From CAVOGJ01 sp963695405 (lineage in GTDB: Bacteria > Planctomycetota > Planctomycetia > Pirellulales > Pirellulaceae): a stretch of DNA of 64,000 nt. The DNA lies in NCBI GenBank assembly GCA_963695405.1, contig CAVOGJ010000008.1, positions 186,001-250,000 of the forward strand, given 5' to 3'. This document shows, piece by piece, positions 29,177-39,330 of this stretch; the stretch's first letter is position 1, and each line of letters opens with the position of its first letter. Under the pieces are notes generated by a model. That model worked only from the letters and a program-made list of their open reading frames with translations. It was not told the origin of the DNA and searched no databases. A program made the position numbers and the translations under genes.

Positions 29177-29602
29177 TTAATCGTGGGGGATGAGGCCTTC
29201 GTCCACCATCTGTAGCAGTTTGGAAATGCACAGTTTGTTCATGCTGGTGCGTTTCTCGTGGGCTTCGGTGCGGAGCGATTCGTGCAGGCTCTTGGGCAGT
29301 CTCACGGTGATGACCCGTGTCGGTTCGTCATCCGCCGGCGTGCCTCCCCGCTCTCGCAATTTGGCCAGCATCTGCTGAATTTCGGCGTATTCCGTGGTTT
29401 GTTCCAGGGCGTTCATTTCGTTGGCGCTGGGAAACAGCTGACGGACGACTCCGTTCACACCCAGAATACGCCGAAAGAAAGAGACCCAGTCCGTCTGTTG
29501 GCGATACAATTCGGTGGCGATGCGATGCAGTTCCTGCGTGCGATTCGCCGGCATGGTCGGCCTGGGGGGGATTTGGTGAGTGATGGCATTCATGGTTTCC
29601 AT
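29177..29602 (-). CDS. Ribbon-helix-helix-like protein (HicB/Arc type)
   Basis: A 141-aa protein whose C-terminal ~45 residues (TRVITVRLPKSLHESLRTEA then a KRTSMNKLCISKLL helix) form a ribbon-helix-helix DNA-binding domain like those of HicB-type antitoxins. The N-terminal ~90 residues are helical with LYRQQTDWVSFFRRILG and no known domain. GGAAGGAG sits 8 bases before the ATG at 29602 and fixes the start. No HicA-like toxin ORF is seen next to it, so this is more likely a free-standing regulator than half of a toxin-antitoxin pair. Confidence 0.7.
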   Translation of the reverse strand: METMNAITHQIPPRPTMPANRTQELHRIATELYRQQTDWVSFFRRILGVNGVVRQLFPSANEMNALEQTTEYAEIQQMLAKLRERGGTPADDEPTRVITVRLPKSLHESLRTEAHEKRTSMNKLCISKLLQMVDEGLIPHD

Positions 29603-29868
29603 GGTTTCGGCTCCTTCCTACGTGTCCGAGCGGATTCGCGGTCCCCGCGATTCATTAACCCACGGAATACTGGAAAAGCGGTCATAGAGTCAAGGCCAGC
29701 AACGAAAGCGGTGCTAGATTGAACCGCAGCGGCACGTTTACGGATCCGGGACGGGGACCGACGTCTGCTGAGCAGCCGCTCGACGGACGAGCAGTTGCGT
29801 GTGGCATGGGCCATGGAAGTTCGGTGCCACGGCGGTGCGGGAGCCGCTTGTGCTGTGAGGCGGCATCC

Positions 29869-30462
29869 ATGAATCCTTTCCGGGCTCGCTGCCTCCGGCC
29901 GGGGGTGCTCCCTTATGAATTCCAGGATGATCAGTCGTACGCGACGCTCGTCGACCGGCTACTCGGCCAAGGAAGTGTAGGGCAGATTATTGGTCCGCAT
30001 GGTTCTGGCAAGTCGACGTTGCTGCTCGGCCTGGAACTCGAACTCAAACGGCGGGGATATCGACCGCAGCTGGCACGGCTGCCGTCCGGGGCACGACAGC
30101 TTCCCTGGAGTTGGAGAAGGATCGCTGCCTCTCCCGCAGGTACCGTCCTCTTGGTGGACGGGTTCGAACAACTCACACGAGTGCGGCGGCAGTTGGTGCG
30201 TTGTTACGCTGCACTCGATCGCCACGTCGGCTGGCTGGTGACCAGCCATACCGACTGCGGATGGGGGACGATCTATCAGACTCGCGTGACCGCTCCCATC
30301 GCGCAGGGGGTCATCGATCGCTTGTTGGCAGCGAATTGCGCATCGGATCGCTGCCGTCCCGTCATACCAGCGCAGCTGGTGGAACATCTCCTCCACGAAC
30401 ATGAGCGAAATTTGCGCGAGGTGTTGTTTTCACTTTACGATTGGTACGAACAATCGCTGTAA
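29869..30462 (+). CDS. P-loop ATPase of unknown role
   Basis: A 197-aa AAA-like NTPase. Walker A is GPHGSGKST with K49; TVLLVDGFEQL is the probable Walker B, followed by VTSHTDCGWG resembling a sensor motif. The fold is similar to small AAA_16/ORC-like or ExeA-like ATPases, but without further domains. The frame is open upstream to 29719, but the start at 29869 (MNPFRARCLRPGVLPYEFQD) is chosen because homology-like content begins there. Divergent from the RHH gene. Partner unknown. Confidence 0.7.
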   Translation: MNPFRARCLRPGVLPYEFQDDQSYATLVDRLLGQGSVGQIIGPHGSGKSTLLLGLELELKRRGYRPQLARLPSGARQLPWSWRRIAASPAGTVLLVDGFEQLTRVRRQLVRCYAALDRHVGWLVTSHTDCGWGTIYQTRVTAPIAQGVIDRLLAANCASDRCRPVIPAQLVEHLLHEHERNLREVLFSLYDWYEQSL

Positions 30463-30824
30463 GCGTTACTAGCAGAACATCCTAAGCGATGTCATCGCGG
30501 AAGTTTGCGCTAGCGTTGCATTCTCCTGGGATTTTCTCAAGTCTGATCCTTTTCGTGTCGGTCCGCGTAACCTAACATTGCACATGGCCGTGCTCGCGCG
30601 AGTTCCATGGTGGAAGCGCAAGCGAAGGAGGGCCATGTTGGACAAGCCGTCGACGAAGTGCCGTCTTCTACAACCGTCACAATCGTTACAGCTTTCCACG
30701 ATCCCAGGGATTGGATCGTAAACTGCTAGTTTGTCGCGGTGAGAAGCGCCGCGTCGACTTGACGAGACAGTTTGCCACTCGTTCTAACGGAGTGTGTGGT
30801 GAGCCCTGAGACCTGGAGAGAACT
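30463..30824 (+). promoter_or_regulatory. Upstream region of Cys-rich secreted protein
   Basis: A 360-base gap. The best promoter-like pair is TTGACG (30759-30764), an 18-nt spacer and TCTAAC (30783-30788), about 37 bases before the start codon. Otherwise nothing is recognised. Confidence 0.35.
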
Positions 30825-32429
30825 ATGAGATGCGTTGGCAAGAGCCTGATCATTGCGGCCGCTTTGGCAATGGTGACACCGACCTGTGAGGCGCAAGTCC
30901 TCAATTGGTTATTCCCCTTGCGACCCTATCGACAAGCGCAACGGCAGGCGGCTCGCAACGGAACCGTCGCTTTTTACCCGACGACGGCCGCCGCTTGCAG
31001 CAATTGTTCCACCACGGCTCCTTGTAGCACCTGCGCCACGAATACCACTTACTACGGCGGCTTCAATGCGGGCGGAACGAACTACGGCTCGGGCGGCTAC
31101 TACCCAACGTATGGCAGCTGGCAAGGTGCTGGACAAACACCTGTTACTTCCTGTTACGCGCCGACCACGACGTATCGGACCGTGTTGACGCCTGTACCTG
31201 TAACGACCTACTCACCGATCGCTGGCGGCAACTGCCAGCAGGCGTGCACAAGCTATTCTTGGCAGGCCCGACGTATTCCGTACGTGGCGTATCAGCCGAC
31301 GTACGCGACCGCCCCGGCCTGCGGTGCTTCGAGTGGCTGCAACGCATGCAGCAGTTGTGCGACCACCGCTTTCAGCGCCGGCGGCTTCCAACCCGTAGCT
31401 ACCTCGACCGGTTTGACGACCCCGGCCTGCTCCAGTTGTCAGGCAACCACGACCGTTGGCTACCCAAGTAGCACCAGTTCGTTCGACGGTTCGATGGGGC
31501 GAGCGAGTGAGTGGACGCCGGTGTCCTCCTCTTCCGACGGTTCGTGCTCCAGCTGCAATGCCGCCGCCTCCGCCCCTGCCAACACCTATGCCAATTATCC
31601 GTCGACCGAATCGACCCGGTCGACCGGTTACGCCAGCGAATGGCAGCCGGTCGCATCATCCTCGGCACCTTCAACCGAGCGTGACTTGCAGCCGGTCCCC
31701 GCGGATGATCCACCCCGTTTGGACGACGCACAGGAATCGTACCGGCCGCGATTGGATGCGGAACCCGAGGAAGATTCTGACAGCACCTGGCGGCCCGTCA
31801 GCCCGCCGCAAAATGCCCGCCGTCAGCCTCCAAGACACCGCACCGACGACGAGCTCGATTTCGCCCGCTCAGAGTATTATCGTTACCACAGCGAACGATC
31901 AAAGGACGTGGACGGCGAAGCGATGACCAACACGGCGCAATCGTCTGGCGGTCGCGACCGCGATCCGGGCCAAGAACGCCTCGTCGGCGATCATCGTTCC
32001 CAGCTGGCTTCGCCCGCCAGCTCCTACGTCAGCCGCGCGGCGGAAACCAGCCAAAGTGACAAGTACCGGGATCGTCTTGATGACGGTTCCTGGTCCTACG
32101 ATGGGCAAGCGGCTCGTCTCCCCAGCCATGATCGCTACGATTGGCGGGCCGCTGATGATTGGGACCGCGAGGCTCAGACAAACTATCGTCCTCTCGGCTC
32201 GACATCAGACGACGAGGGACAAGTCGTGCCGTCCGGGAACGATTTGCCGTCCACCCGACCATATGCCTCACCCGTCCAGCTGATCCCCGATCCATCGCGA
32301 GAAGCCGCAGCCGGCTCGCCGGACGGTTACGGTCGCACGGTACGACTGGCAAGCAGCGATCGCTGGGAGGCACGTCCCATTTCGTCTCGACCGGCAACGT
32401 CGTTGGAGGGTTGGCAGGCAGCCGACTGA
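30825..32429 (+). CDS. Secreted Cys- and Ser/Thr-rich surface protein
   Basis: A 534-aa protein of unknown function. A signal peptide (1-23, ending CEAQ) is followed by a low-complexity half (about 45-260) with repeated CxxC groups: CSNCSTTAPCSTC, CGASSGCNACSSC, CSSCQ and CSSCN. The second half (about 290-534) is polar and charged, with ASEWTPVSSSS and ASEWQPVASSS as an internal repeat. GGAGAG precedes the ATG. Such proteins could be disulfide-linked envelope components or metal-binding proteins; planctomycete cell walls are known for Cys-rich proteins. No enzyme motif is visible. Confidence 0.75.
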   Translation: MRCVGKSLIIAAALAMVTPTCEAQVLNWLFPLRPYRQAQRQAARNGTVAFYPTTAAACSNCSTTAPCSTCATNTTYYGGFNAGGTNYGSGGYYPTYGSWQGAGQTPVTSCYAPTTTYRTVLTPVPVTTYSPIAGGNCQQACTSYSWQARRIPYVAYQPTYATAPACGASSGCNACSSCATTAFSAGGFQPVATSTGLTTPACSSCQATTTVGYPSSTSSFDGSMGRASEWTPVSSSSDGSCSSCNAAASAPANTYANYPSTESTRSTGYASEWQPVASSSAPSTERDLQPVPADDPPRLDDAQESYRPRLDAEPEEDSDSTWRPVSPPQNARRQPPRHRTDDELDFARSEYYRYHSERSKDVDGEAMTNTAQSSGGRDRDPGQERLVGDHRSQLASPASSYVSRAAETSQSDKYRDRLDDGSWSYDGQAARLPSHDRYDWRAADDWDREAQTNYRPLGSTSDDEGQVVPSGNDLPSTRPYASPVQLIPDPSREAAAGSPDGYGRTVRLASSDRWEARPISSRPATSLEGWQAAD

Positions 32430-32742
32430 TGGCGGTTGCCATGCGATCTTAGCCGTCAATCGAGAGCGCTTCGCGTCGGGGTCATCCTGGGTGTCCCGGG
32501 CGCAGTACCCCTTTACCATGCGTCGCGGTACCCGGCCCCAAAACCATCACGCCCATCACGCTTGAGGATCGATTTCCGAGCCTCTCCGTCGTCTCGCAGT
32601 CTTGACGATTCCGGTTGCCAGTCGATAGCTTGTAAAAACTGCGGTTCGTGTTTCGTCGAGCACGAGTATTTGCGAGCGCAGCGGCTGCGCGGGTGTTTCC
32701 CTCCCAGTCAACGTTGCAATCCCATCGATTTCTGGATAGCAC
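32430..32742. other. Gene-free stretch
   Basis: No gene recognised. A small perfect palindrome GCGCAGCGGCTGCGC lies at 32676-32690 without a T run. Confidence 0.45.
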
Positions 32743-33846
32743 ATGGCCATTTTCTGCGTCCGTGGTTTGCTCATTATCAGCATGGTGACGGTCTTAGCTA
32801 CGGCCACGTCTGGTAAAGATCGATCCGACCAGGCACCATCGATCATCTTTCCACCGGCGCTACGGCCGGGCGACACCATCCGCTTTGTGGCTCCCGCCGG
32901 ACCAGCCAATCGGGAAAGACTGGAGGAGGCGGCGCGTAAGTTTCGAACCATGGGATTCAAGGTGCAGATCCCGGCCAACCTATATCGCGAAGATGATTAC
33001 CTGGCAGGCACCGATCAGGAGCGAGCGGACGAGTTAATGGCCGCATTTCGGGATTCGGAGATCGACGCCGTCATGCCGGCTCGTGGCGGTTATGGCGCGA
33101 TGCGGATCCTCGACCGACTCGATTACGAAGTCATTCGTGATCATCCCAAAATCCTGACGGGCTTTTCCGATATCACGGCACTCCATCTGGCGATCCAGAA
33201 AAAGACCGGTTTGGTCACGTTTCATTCGCCGAATCCGGAATGGGGGCTGGGAAATGCTGAAGGGATGTCTCCGTTGGCCGCACACTGGTACTGGCGGGCG
33301 CTGCTGGCGGATCGATATAACGTGGACGCTCCGCCCGGTTATCTATTGTCCGCGACGTGGCCGGGTGCCACGCCCGACGAATATCCGACCACTTGCGAAC
33401 TTCCTCCACCTAGTGCGCTCCATGGCGGCAAGGCGCGTGGTCGACTAACCGGAGGCAATCTCTCGCTGGTGGCTGCCCTCTCCGGAACGCCGTACGAAAT
33501 GGAGACAGCGGGCCGCATTCTATTCCTGGAAGACATTGGCGAGGCGCCTTACCGTGTCGATCGGATGCTGTGTACGCTGAAGCTCGCGGGCAAGCTGGAC
33601 GGACTGGCTGGCGTCATCCTGGGTACTTTCACGCGCCGCGAGGAAGAAGACACCACAGGGGAAGTAAGGACGATCCCCCAGGTATTGAAAGAGTACTTTG
33701 CCCCGCTTGGCATTCCTGTGATGATCGATTTCCCGATTGGACACCACGTTTGCAACGCGACCTTTCCAATGGGCGTCCTTTGTGAGCTGGATGCTGACAA
33801 GTTCGAGTTACGGCTACTCGAAAATCCAGTCACCCTTCTTCCCTGA
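32743..33846 (+). CDS. LD-carboxypeptidase, S66 family, exported
   Basis: A 367-aa muramoyl-tetrapeptide carboxypeptidase that removes the terminal D-alanine of the murein tetrapeptide. Ser nucleophile S142 lies in GFSDITALH, E263 in FLEDIGE and H334 in FPIGHH, the S66 triad. RGGYGAMRILDRLDY and GRLTGGNLSL are family segments. A hydrophobic N-terminus (about 8-23) suggests export, whereas the E. coli enzyme is cytoplasmic. Peptidoglycan in planctomycetes was long disputed; such enzymes support its presence. No cell-wall gene is adjacent. Confidence 0.88.
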   Translation: MAIFCVRGLLIISMVTVLATATSGKDRSDQAPSIIFPPALRPGDTIRFVAPAGPANRERLEEAARKFRTMGFKVQIPANLYREDDYLAGTDQERADELMAAFRDSEIDAVMPARGGYGAMRILDRLDYEVIRDHPKILTGFSDITALHLAIQKKTGLVTFHSPNPEWGLGNAEGMSPLAAHWYWRALLADRYNVDAPPGYLLSATWPGATPDEYPTTCELPPPSALHGGKARGRLTGGNLSLVAALSGTPYEMETAGRILFLEDIGEAPYRVDRMLCTLKLAGKLDGLAGVILGTFTRREEEDTTGEVRTIPQVLKEYFAPLGIPVMIDFPIGHHVCNATFPMGVLCELDADKFELRLLENPVTLLP

Positions 33847-34287
33847 CCGGTAAGCCGGCGCGGCCAGCCGAAGTGATTCGAAACGATGGCCGTGCGTTCT
33901 TGCAGGCTGCCAGTGTGGGCTCATTCAGCCTCTCATTCAGCCTCTCATTCAGCCTCCACGCTGCCATCGATCACGAACGAGAAAGCTCGCATCATCTTCC
34001 TCTGCGGCGACGCGGTTCTGCGGCTTGTGATACCTTCGGCTCGCCTGCCGCCAGGCAGTGGCTGTTTCGGCGTTGCTCCGCGCAGGAATCGGTGATCGAC
34101 CCTCATTTGCGGACTGGAACGAATGTGCTCGTTCTCCGGTTGAGAAGTTTCCCCATCATGAAAGTTTAGATCCTGCAAAACGCAAAATGTGCTGTTTATG
34201 ATGGCGAGAAAATCAATGCTGAGGAACACCTCTCATGCGTTGCCTCCCAACGGCACTGTCACCTTACCGCTTTTGCGAGTTTTGAAC
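33847..34287. repeat. Intergenic region with three 12-bp repeats
   Basis: Three tandem copies of CTCATTCAGCCT lie at 33920-33955. The rest of this 440-base stretch shows nothing recognisable. A small open frame that would translate the repeat as SFSLSFSL has no support. Confidence 0.6.
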
Positions 34288-35280
34288 ATGTCCAAGCCAC
34301 TCGCCAGTTTGTCGCTCGATCTGGACAACAAATGGTCTTACCTGAAGACCCATGGGGACGCCGGCTGGGAAAAGTATCCTAGTTATTTCGACCTCGTGTG
34401 TCCTCGTATTGTCGAATTCTTCGCAGCCAGGCGGCAACGCATCACTTTTTTCGTTGTCGGACAGGACGCAACGTTTCCCAAGAATCGAGAAGCCCTCCAG
34501 CTGCTCGTTGACTCGGGACACGAGATCGCAAATCACTCCTTCCATCACGAGCCGTGGCTGCATTTGTATTCGGAAGTGGAAGTGACCGACGAGCTGGCAC
34601 GGGCGGAAGCAGCGATTGGACACGCCACCGGCGTCAAGACACTAGGTTTTCGCGGTCCCGGATTTAGTGTGTCCCCCACCGTCCTCAAGGTGCTGGACAA
34701 GATGGAGTACGTCTACGACGCGTCCACGTTTCCAACGTTTCTAGGCCCAGTTGCCAGGGCCTATTATTTGATGACGGCTGGCAACCTGACGCGAGATGAC
34801 GTGCAACAGCGGAAGAAGTTATTTGGCACCTTCTGGGACGGATTTCGATCGTTGCGGCCCCATCGGTTGCCTGGCAAGGAAACCCAGATCGTCGAAATTC
34901 CGGTGTCGACGATGCCGGTTTTTAAAATCCCTATCCACTTGAGCTACATCATGTTCCTGGCAGGCTTCTCACGCCGCTTGGCGAGGCACTACTTTCAGTC
35001 GGCGATGTATCTCTGCAAGGTAATGAGAATTCAACCGTCCTTATTGCTCCATCCTTTAGACTTCCTCGGAGCCAATGATGACGCAGAGCTGAGGTTTTTT
35101 CCCGGCATGAACCTGCCCTCGCAGGTAAAACGCGAGGTCGTCACCGAAGTGATTGACGACTACCGCAAGGCATTCCAGGTCGTCACGATGCTTGATCACG
35201 CCAAGTCTGTAGGGTGCCGTACGATCGACGCTCGCGCTGCGGACTTTGCCACGAGCGACTTGGCTACCGTGGGGGCCTAG
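34288..35280 (+). CDS. Polysaccharide deacetylase family protein
   Basis: A 330-aa NodB-fold (CE4-like) protein. Motif 1 is LASLSLDLDNKWSY with the metal or base Asp, motif 2 HEIANHSFHHEPW with two metal His, and motif 3 GFRGPGFSVS. This set is typical of deacetylases in exopolysaccharide loci. The start at 34288 brings motif 1 to the N-terminus as in relatives; an upstream GTG at 34189 in frame is an alternative, and no Shine-Dalgarno helps. The next gene, a sugar transferase, follows after 45 bases, so the two are probably cotranscribed for exopolysaccharide synthesis. Confidence 0.82.
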   Translation: MSKPLASLSLDLDNKWSYLKTHGDAGWEKYPSYFDLVCPRIVEFFAARRQRITFFVVGQDATFPKNREALQLLVDSGHEIANHSFHHEPWLHLYSEVEVTDELARAEAAIGHATGVKTLGFRGPGFSVSPTVLKVLDKMEYVYDASTFPTFLGPVARAYYLMTAGNLTRDDVQQRKKLFGTFWDGFRSLRPHRLPGKETQIVEIPVSTMPVFKIPIHLSYIMFLAGFSRRLARHYFQSAMYLCKVMRIQPSLLLHPLDFLGANDDAELRFFPGMNLPSQVKREVVTEVIDDYRKAFQVVTMLDHAKSVGCRTIDARAADFATSDLATVGA

Positions 35281-35325
35281 TTTCCCAGCGATTGACGAAT
35301 TTCCAGTACTTCTAGTTTACCTGCG

Positions 35326-36363
35326 ATGATTCAGTTTCACGTCCAGCATCAAACGCCGCGTCGTGCACCACGGCTGCCCGCGGATCGAGTACGACACTTG
35401 ATCGAATCATTGCGTCTGCAATGCCGTAACGGAGGCAACAGCTACGCCGTCATCGTCATCGATTGTCAACCCACGCCAGAGCACCCGGTTCATCAAATAT
35501 TTCAGGAAATCGACTGGTTAGATGAACTGATTGCCGCCGACTGGGCGCATGACAAACAAGTTGGCTGGCTGACGCATGATCTGCTCGTCATCGTCCTACC
35601 GAATGCGACGACGTTGGATGCTTGGGAGTATCGAGACCAAATCAAGGCACACTGCCACCTGCAGCACGAACATCTGCGCGTCTTTGCGGATAGTCCCACC
35701 TCATTGGCCGTGGCACGGGATGAGATGGTCGCCGTCCTGGGCATTGATGGCTTGTTAGTCCGTCGAGTGCCTACTTGGAAGAGGCTGGTTGACCTTGCCG
35801 GTGGCACCATCGGGTTGCTGCTGGCCTTGCCAATCATCTTGCTGGCCGGGATCTGCATTAAGGTCACTTCGCGGGGCCCAGTCTTCTTTCGCCAGGAACG
35901 TGTGGGACAGGGCGGAAGACCGTTCTCGATGTACAAATTGCGGACGATGCGGCAAGACGCCGAACAGCTGCGGCGCAATTTGGATGATTCCAATGAATTT
36001 GACGGACTCGGTTTCAAGATTGCCAACGATCCGCGTGTCACGCGTGTGGGACGACTGCTCCGCAAGACCAGTTTGGATGAGCTGCCGCAACTGATCAATG
36101 TGCTTCGAGGCGAGATGTCGCTGGTCGGCCCCCGTCCGCTGCCCGTGAGTGATTGGAAGCCAACCGATCTGTGGATGTGCGGTCGGCATGACGTCTTGCC
36201 GGGAATTACCTGCACCTGGCAAGTCGCCGGCCGCGAAGGCGTGACGTTTGAGGAATGGATGCGGATGGATCTGGAATACGTCGAATTTCACGACTTTTTC
36301 CTCGATCTCAAACTGCTGGCGTTGACCGTTCCGGCCGTCTTGACTCAACGCGGTGCCGCTTAG
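35326..36363 (+). CDS. Undecaprenyl-phosphate sugar transferase (WcaJ/PglC-like)
   Basis: A 345-aa polyprenol-phosphate sugar phosphotransferase. The last ~200 residues are a bacterial sugar transferase domain (PF02397): RVPTWKRLVDLAGG then a membrane helix (LLLALPIILLAGI), GPVFFRQERVGQGG, FSMYKLRTM, KTSLDELPQLINVLRGEMSLVGPRP with the catalytic Asp-Glu pair. It would start a lipid-linked oligosaccharide at the inner membrane. The N-terminal ~145 residues form a soluble domain I cannot name, possibly regulatory and GGDEF-like in secondary pattern. Paired with the deacetylase upstream. Confidence 0.87.
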   Translation: MIQFHVQHQTPRRAPRLPADRVRHLIESLRLQCRNGGNSYAVIVIDCQPTPEHPVHQIFQEIDWLDELIAADWAHDKQVGWLTHDLLVIVLPNATTLDAWEYRDQIKAHCHLQHEHLRVFADSPTSLAVARDEMVAVLGIDGLLVRRVPTWKRLVDLAGGTIGLLLALPIILLAGICIKVTSRGPVFFRQERVGQGGRPFSMYKLRTMRQDAEQLRRNLDDSNEFDGLGFKIANDPRVTRVGRLLRKTSLDELPQLINVLRGEMSLVGPRPLPVSDWKPTDLWMCGRHDVLPGITCTWQVAGREGVTFEEWMRMDLEYVEFHDFFLDLKLLALTVPAVLTQRGAA

Positions 36364-36407
36364 GCCTTATCCCGCCTGGTTTCGCCCTACGGCGTGCACA
36401 GATCGAA

Positions 36408-38415
36408 TCACGACGCCGATCTGATGATCCGATCAAACTCGTCTTCGTCAAGGATCGTTACGCCCAACTGCTCGGCCTTCGCGCGCTTGCTGCCCGCCTT
36501 ATCCCCGGCAATCAAGTAATCGGTTTTCTTAGAAACGCTCGCTGCGGCCTTTCCCCCCGCCCTGGCGATCCGCTCGTGAATCTCATCGCGGGTATAACGC
36601 GACAGGACACCTGTCACAACAAGCGTCTTTCCGTCGAGTGGTCCCTGTTCCCTGGCCGTGGTCCCTTCTGGCTGAAGTCCCACGACCCCGACCGCCAGTA
36701 AATCGTCGATGGTCGCTGCGCCTGGGGCGGAATGCAGGAAATCGTGAATACTTTCGGCGATAATGGTGCCCGCTCCTTCGACCTCGGCCAGCTGCTCGAG
36801 ATTTGCCTCCCGCAACGCTGCCATTGACCCGAAGTGTTCGGCTACCAGTCGAGCCACGTTTGCGCCCACGTGACGAATGGAAAGTCCGTTCAAGAGCCGC
36901 GCGAGTCCACGTTGTTTGCTGGCCTCAATGCCGGCCAGCAGCTTCTCCGCCGAGCGGCGTCCCATTCGCTCCAACCCCATGAGCTGCTCGCCGGTCAGCC
37001 GATACAAATCGCCGTAAGTCTGGACAAGTCCCGCGTTGACGAGCTGATCGACCAGCTTTTCCCCGAGGCCTTCGATATCCATCGCGCTACGGCTGGCGAA
37101 GTAGCGTATCCGCTCTTTGACTTGAGCGGGACAATGAAAATTCGGACAACGGATGTACACGCCGCCGCTGTCTTTCTCCGCCGTCGTTCCGCACTCGGGA
37201 CAGGTTGGGGGAAATCGATACTTCGGCACGTGCCCCGTTCTGAGGTGCTTTTCCACGCGCACGATGTGCGGAATGATCTTGCCGGCCTTTTCCACCACCA
37301 CCACATCGCCGACGCGAATGTCTTTGCGTTCAATCTCTTCCGCGTTGTGTAGACTCGCGCGGCTGACGGTCGTACCCGCGAGTTGCACGGGTTCCAGTTC
37401 TGCGACCGGCGTGATCGCACCCGTTTTGCCGACATTCACATTGATCTCATTCAGTCGTGTCGTGGCTTCGTACTTTTCAAACTTGTAAGCCACCAGCCAT
37501 CGCGGTGACTTGGAGGTACTTCCTAACCGTTCGCGCTGATCAAAACGATTCACCTTGAGCACAATGCCGTCGACCTCGAAATCAAACTCATGCAATTGCC
37601 CGATCATATCCTCACAATGGTCGAGCGCCTGATCAATGCTCGCAAAAGCGGCGACCTGTGGCGTCGGAACCAGTCCGGCCGCTCGGATCAACGCGAGGAA
37701 TTCCATGTGCGTGGTGACGGCTAACCCTTCGGCATACCCCACGCCGTGGCAGAACATGTGCAAGTGCCGTTTGGCTGCCTGACGCGGATCGAGCAACCGC
37801 ACGCTGCCTGCCGTGACATTGCGCGTATTCGCATACGTGGCATTCCCCTCCGCCAGCTGCATTTCGTTTAGCCGGACGAGGTCCGAATTGGTCATATAGA
37901 CTTCCCCGCGAACCTCGAGGATGCGAGGCAGGTCGCCATGCAATCGTAGCGGGACGTCGGGAATCGTCCGAATATTGTGGGTGATGTCGTCCCCGACGGT
38001 CCCATCGCCGCGGGTCACCGCCGCCACGAGTACACGGTTCTCATAGATCAACGACGCCGCAACGCCATCGATTTTCATCTCCACAGCCCATTCGACGGGC
38101 TCGTCCAGCAATTTGGTTACGCGAGCTGCAAACTCTCGAACCTCAGCGGCGCTATAGGTATTTTCAATCGACAACATTGGCAGCCGATGCGTGACGGAGA
38201 CGAGCTGCGACACCGCTCGTTCGCCGACGCGCATGGTCGGGCTGTCCGGAGTTATCAGGTTCGGATGTTGCGATTCCAGCGCCTTCAGCCGATCCATCAG
38301 CCGATCATACTCAAGATTCTGAAATCTTCGGCGCCGCTTCGATGTAGTACAAGCGGTCGTGATAGCGGATTTCGTCTCGCAGACGAGCCACCTCGTCAGC
38401 CACACTCGACATCAT
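36408..38415 (-). CDS. ligA: NAD-dependent DNA ligase (frameshifted near N-terminus)
   Basis: Read across one frameshift this is a 668-aa LigA that joins nicks during replication and repair using NAD. The Ia domain starts MMSSVADEVARLRDEIRYHD. The adenylation lysine lies in EMKIDGVAA. A Zn finger has CPECGTTAEK and CPNFHCPAQ; helix-hairpin-helix repeats and a BRCT domain (DGKTLVVTGVLSRYTRDEI) follow. The break is near 38318-38321, where an extra A in TCAGAATCTT interrupts IS(D)LEYDRLM. Its ATG (38413-38415) overlaps the cupin stop as ATGA, implying translational coupling. Confidence 0.93.
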
Positions 38416-38801
38416 GCATCCTCAAGTCCACACTCGGGCACGACGGTAACCTGCTTCCCCGTCGCCGAGTTTGGAATCAGGCAAAGAAACTTGAGCGGCT
38501 GGTCGCCCGTATTGCGAAATTGGTGTACTTCTTCGGGCTTCACGAGCACGACATCGCCTGGCCGTAGCGGGTGAGGAACGTCTCCTTCCCATACCTCCCC
38601 CCGCCCTTCCAACACAAACACTTCGTGTTCGTACGCGTGAACGTGCCGAGGCGTGAAGCCTCCCGGAGCAACGGTGAATTGACGCATTGCGAACGTCGGA
38701 GCGCCGTCCTTCTCGTTCACCAGCTGTCGAACCGTGCATCCTGAAGACCCTTCCATTTCGACCGGCTTCGCGGCGATCGCTTCGTAATGATGAACTTTCA
38801 T
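38412..38801 (-). CDS. Cupin-domain protein
   Basis: A 129-aa small cupin. Metal-ligand motifs read HVHAYEHEVFVLEGRGEV (motif 1: two His, Glu) and GDVVLVKPEEVHQFRNTG (motif 2 His). Such proteins bind a metal or sugar ligand; substrate unknown. The stop overlaps the ligA start, so the two are coupled, an association I do not know from other taxa. An AGAGG lies 13 bases before the start. Confidence 0.82.
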   Translation of the reverse strand: MKVHHYEAIAAKPVEMEGSSGCTVRQLVNEKDGAPTFAMRQFTVAPGGFTPRHVHAYEHEVFVLEGRGEVWEGDVPHPLRPGDVVLVKPEEVHQFRNTGDQPLKFLCLIPNSATGKQVTVVPECGLEDA

Positions 38802-38931
38802 GATACGCGCAACCTCTTAAGTGAAAGATGTACCGGCAAGCCGGCGTCTCACGAATAAGTAACCACCCCAGTAGAACGACTCGTCAAACGACACCGCAAG
38901 CCATCGCGGCCCCTCCCAATCCAAGCCATCG

Positions 38932-39330
38932 TCAGCTCTCCTGCTCCCGCGTCGACGCCCTCCCCTCTTGAACCGATCGGTTGCCGATCATTCCTTGGCG
39001 ATCTCCGCGTTCCCAGTAGTTATCTGTCGCGATCGCGGCCACGGTGCAGGCTGCCAAGGCTGCGACTTCGCTCATCAGCAAGCGAAAGCCATGCACGTCC
39101 AACCATTCCATGAATTGCTGACCGGAGGCCGTAGCCGGCTCGGCCAAGTCCGGATGCAGTCCCCGTACCGTCATCACACCGTAGGCGAACGCGGTCACGC
39201 AAAAGGCAAAGCCGACCAGGGCCAGCAAGACGTAAAACGGATTGAACGGTTGCTTGCGGGCAGACAATGGCACAATGAATACCCCCTCGGGCCAACGGAC
39301 GTCCGGCGGAGCAGGTACGGTTCTCTCCAC
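38932..39330 (-). CDS. Small two-span membrane protein
   Basis: A 132-aa protein with two likely membrane helices: FYVLLALVGFAFCVTAFAYGVM (about 32-53) and LLMSEVAALAACTVAAIAT (about 83-102), separated by a polar loop containing FMEWLDVHG. It has a hydrophilic C-terminal tail. No known domain; I recall similar KxxFNPFY proteins in other planctomycetes. Divergent from uvrA, about 140 bases apart. Confidence 0.7.
   Translation of the reverse strand: MERTVPAPPDVRWPEGVFIVPLSARKQPFNPFYVLLALVGFAFCVTAFAYGVMTVRGLHPDLAEPATASGQQFMEWLDVHGFRLLMSEVAALAACTVAAIATDNYWERGDRQGMIGNRSVQEGRASTREQES

Noticed and set aside
29177..29602. HicAB toxin-antitoxin pair
   Set aside because: Only an RHH-type protein is present; no HicA-like small toxin frame lies on either side.
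33873..34169. Small open frame with SFSLSFSL repeat
   Set aside because: Generated by three 12-bp DNA repeats; no ribosome site or protein-like remainder.
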